Shown here piece after piece: positions 63,756 through 64,000 of a DNA stretch of 64,000 bases. Below the pieces are notes generated by a model. The model did no database searches and was not told the DNA's origin. It saw only the letters and a program-made list of their open reading frames with translations. A program made the position numbers and the translations under genes. Origin of the DNA: Lyngbya sp. PCC 8106 (GTDB lineage: Bacteria > Cyanobacteriota > Cyanobacteriia > Cyanobacteriales > Microcoleaceae); contig NZ_AAVU01000023.1 in assembly GCF_000169095.1 (NCBI RefSeq), forward strand, positions 1 through 64,000. The letters run 5' to 3'. The first letter of the stretch is position 1. The number at the start of each line of letters is the position of its first letter.

Positions 63756-64000
63756 CTAAAGTGCTGGGTCAATTCCTGAGTACCAAGCACAAACTACACC
63801 CTTCTCTATCATCTCAAAATCTTCCGGTTTGACTACCGCAAGACAAATACCACCCGGACATTTGGGATTATAAACTTCCTCAAACCAAGTGTGCCAAATA
63901 CCATTTTGACTACCACATTCTTGACTTAATGTCATTTCTCGCCCTTGTTCCATCTGCAATTCTTCCCACTGACAACTTTCGTCAGACCAGTTACCACCTC
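63756..64000 (-). CDS. Cys-containing hypothetical protein, C-terminal part (runs off window)
   Basis: The open frame continues through the right edge (GGNWSDESCQWEELQME...) and ends ICLAVVKPEDFEMIEKGVVC, then AWYSGIDPAL. Several Cys and Trp. No family is recognised; the start is outside the window. Confidence 0.5.
   Translation of the reverse strand, partial: GGNWSDESCQWEELQMEQGREMTLSQECGSQNGIWHTWFEEVYNPKCPGGICLAVVKPEDFEMIEKGVVCAWYSGIDPAL

Noticed and set aside
63572..63790. Minus-strand 72-codon frame at the right end
   Set aside because: No ribosome site and no recognisable sequence; overlaps the end of the better supported partial gene at 63756-64000.

Overview
The window looks like cyanobacterial DNA, most likely from a filamentous species. 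Supporting signs are the palindrome GCGATCGC at several places (for example near 5624, 8497, 42146, 45270), a XisH/XisI pair, a PEP-CTERM protein, a DUF4347/Calx-beta/RTX giant, heptanucleotide tandem repeats and several small palindromic repeats. Base composition is AT-rich. ParA/ParB, a KfrA-like protein, a Toprim primase and many unknown small genes suggest a plasmid, or a plasmid integrated into a chromosome, that is partly decayed. No complete transposase, rRNA, tRNA or CRISPR array was recognised.

Layout. 1-1.5 kb: a rearranged, inverted second copy of parts of the 34.5-38 kb module, next to a dead response-regulator fragment. 2.1-7.7 kb: broken genes (a GHKL ATPase with an in-frame TGA, a nucleotidyltransferase split by a 53-bp palindromic element, a frameshifted aspartyl protease, a DUF2784 copy carrying a 103-bp MITE). 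8.1-17 kb: a 2966-residue RTX/Calx-beta exoprotein. 17.4-28.5 kb: a long minus-strand accessory block of mostly unknown genes, including a membrane-anchored P-loop ATPase and many small membrane or acidic proteins with overlapping stops and starts. 28.8-31.3 kb: a plasmid control region (KfrA-like protein, XRE regulator, four 16-bp operator-like sites) cut by a 0.42-kb IS200/IS605-like remnant. 31.5-38.6 kb: a small coupled gene plus a Toprim primase cut by another IS200/IS605-like remnant, a conserved unknown gene, a PAS-membrane protein and a CoiA/T5orf172 protein. 38.7-44.9 kb: gene fragments, an HlyD/site-2-protease pair that looks like an exporter, XisH/XisI and a GNAT. 45.3-52.5 kb: a 2.4-kilo-residue protein joining a subtilase, a LysM-like segment, an amidase, lectins, SH3b domains and a CHAP domain. 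52.9-57.4 kb: a ribbon-helix-helix protein, a decaying repeat with a Gly-rich micropeptide, a Calx-beta-like protein, ParB and a 5'-truncated ParA. 57.7-64 kb: an ISL3-type remnant, small secreted and membrane proteins, an intact DUF2784 gene, a nonsense-interrupted PEP-CTERM gene, a deleted integrase, and an RNA ligase gene interrupted by a second MITE.

How it fits together. The best-supported functional themes are secretion (two giant exoproteins, a Calx-beta protein and an HlyD/M50 pair) and plasmid maintenance (ParAB, KfrA-like, XRE, primase), the latter mostly broken. The strongest unexplained items are the giant subtilase-amidase-lectin-CHAP protein, the 17.4-28.5 kb block, and the small transposable repeats whose insertions are documented inside the window by paralogues or by restored reading frames. 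At least six otherwise continuous frames carry a single nonsense codon, so either this replicon is decaying or readthrough and base-call error need checking.
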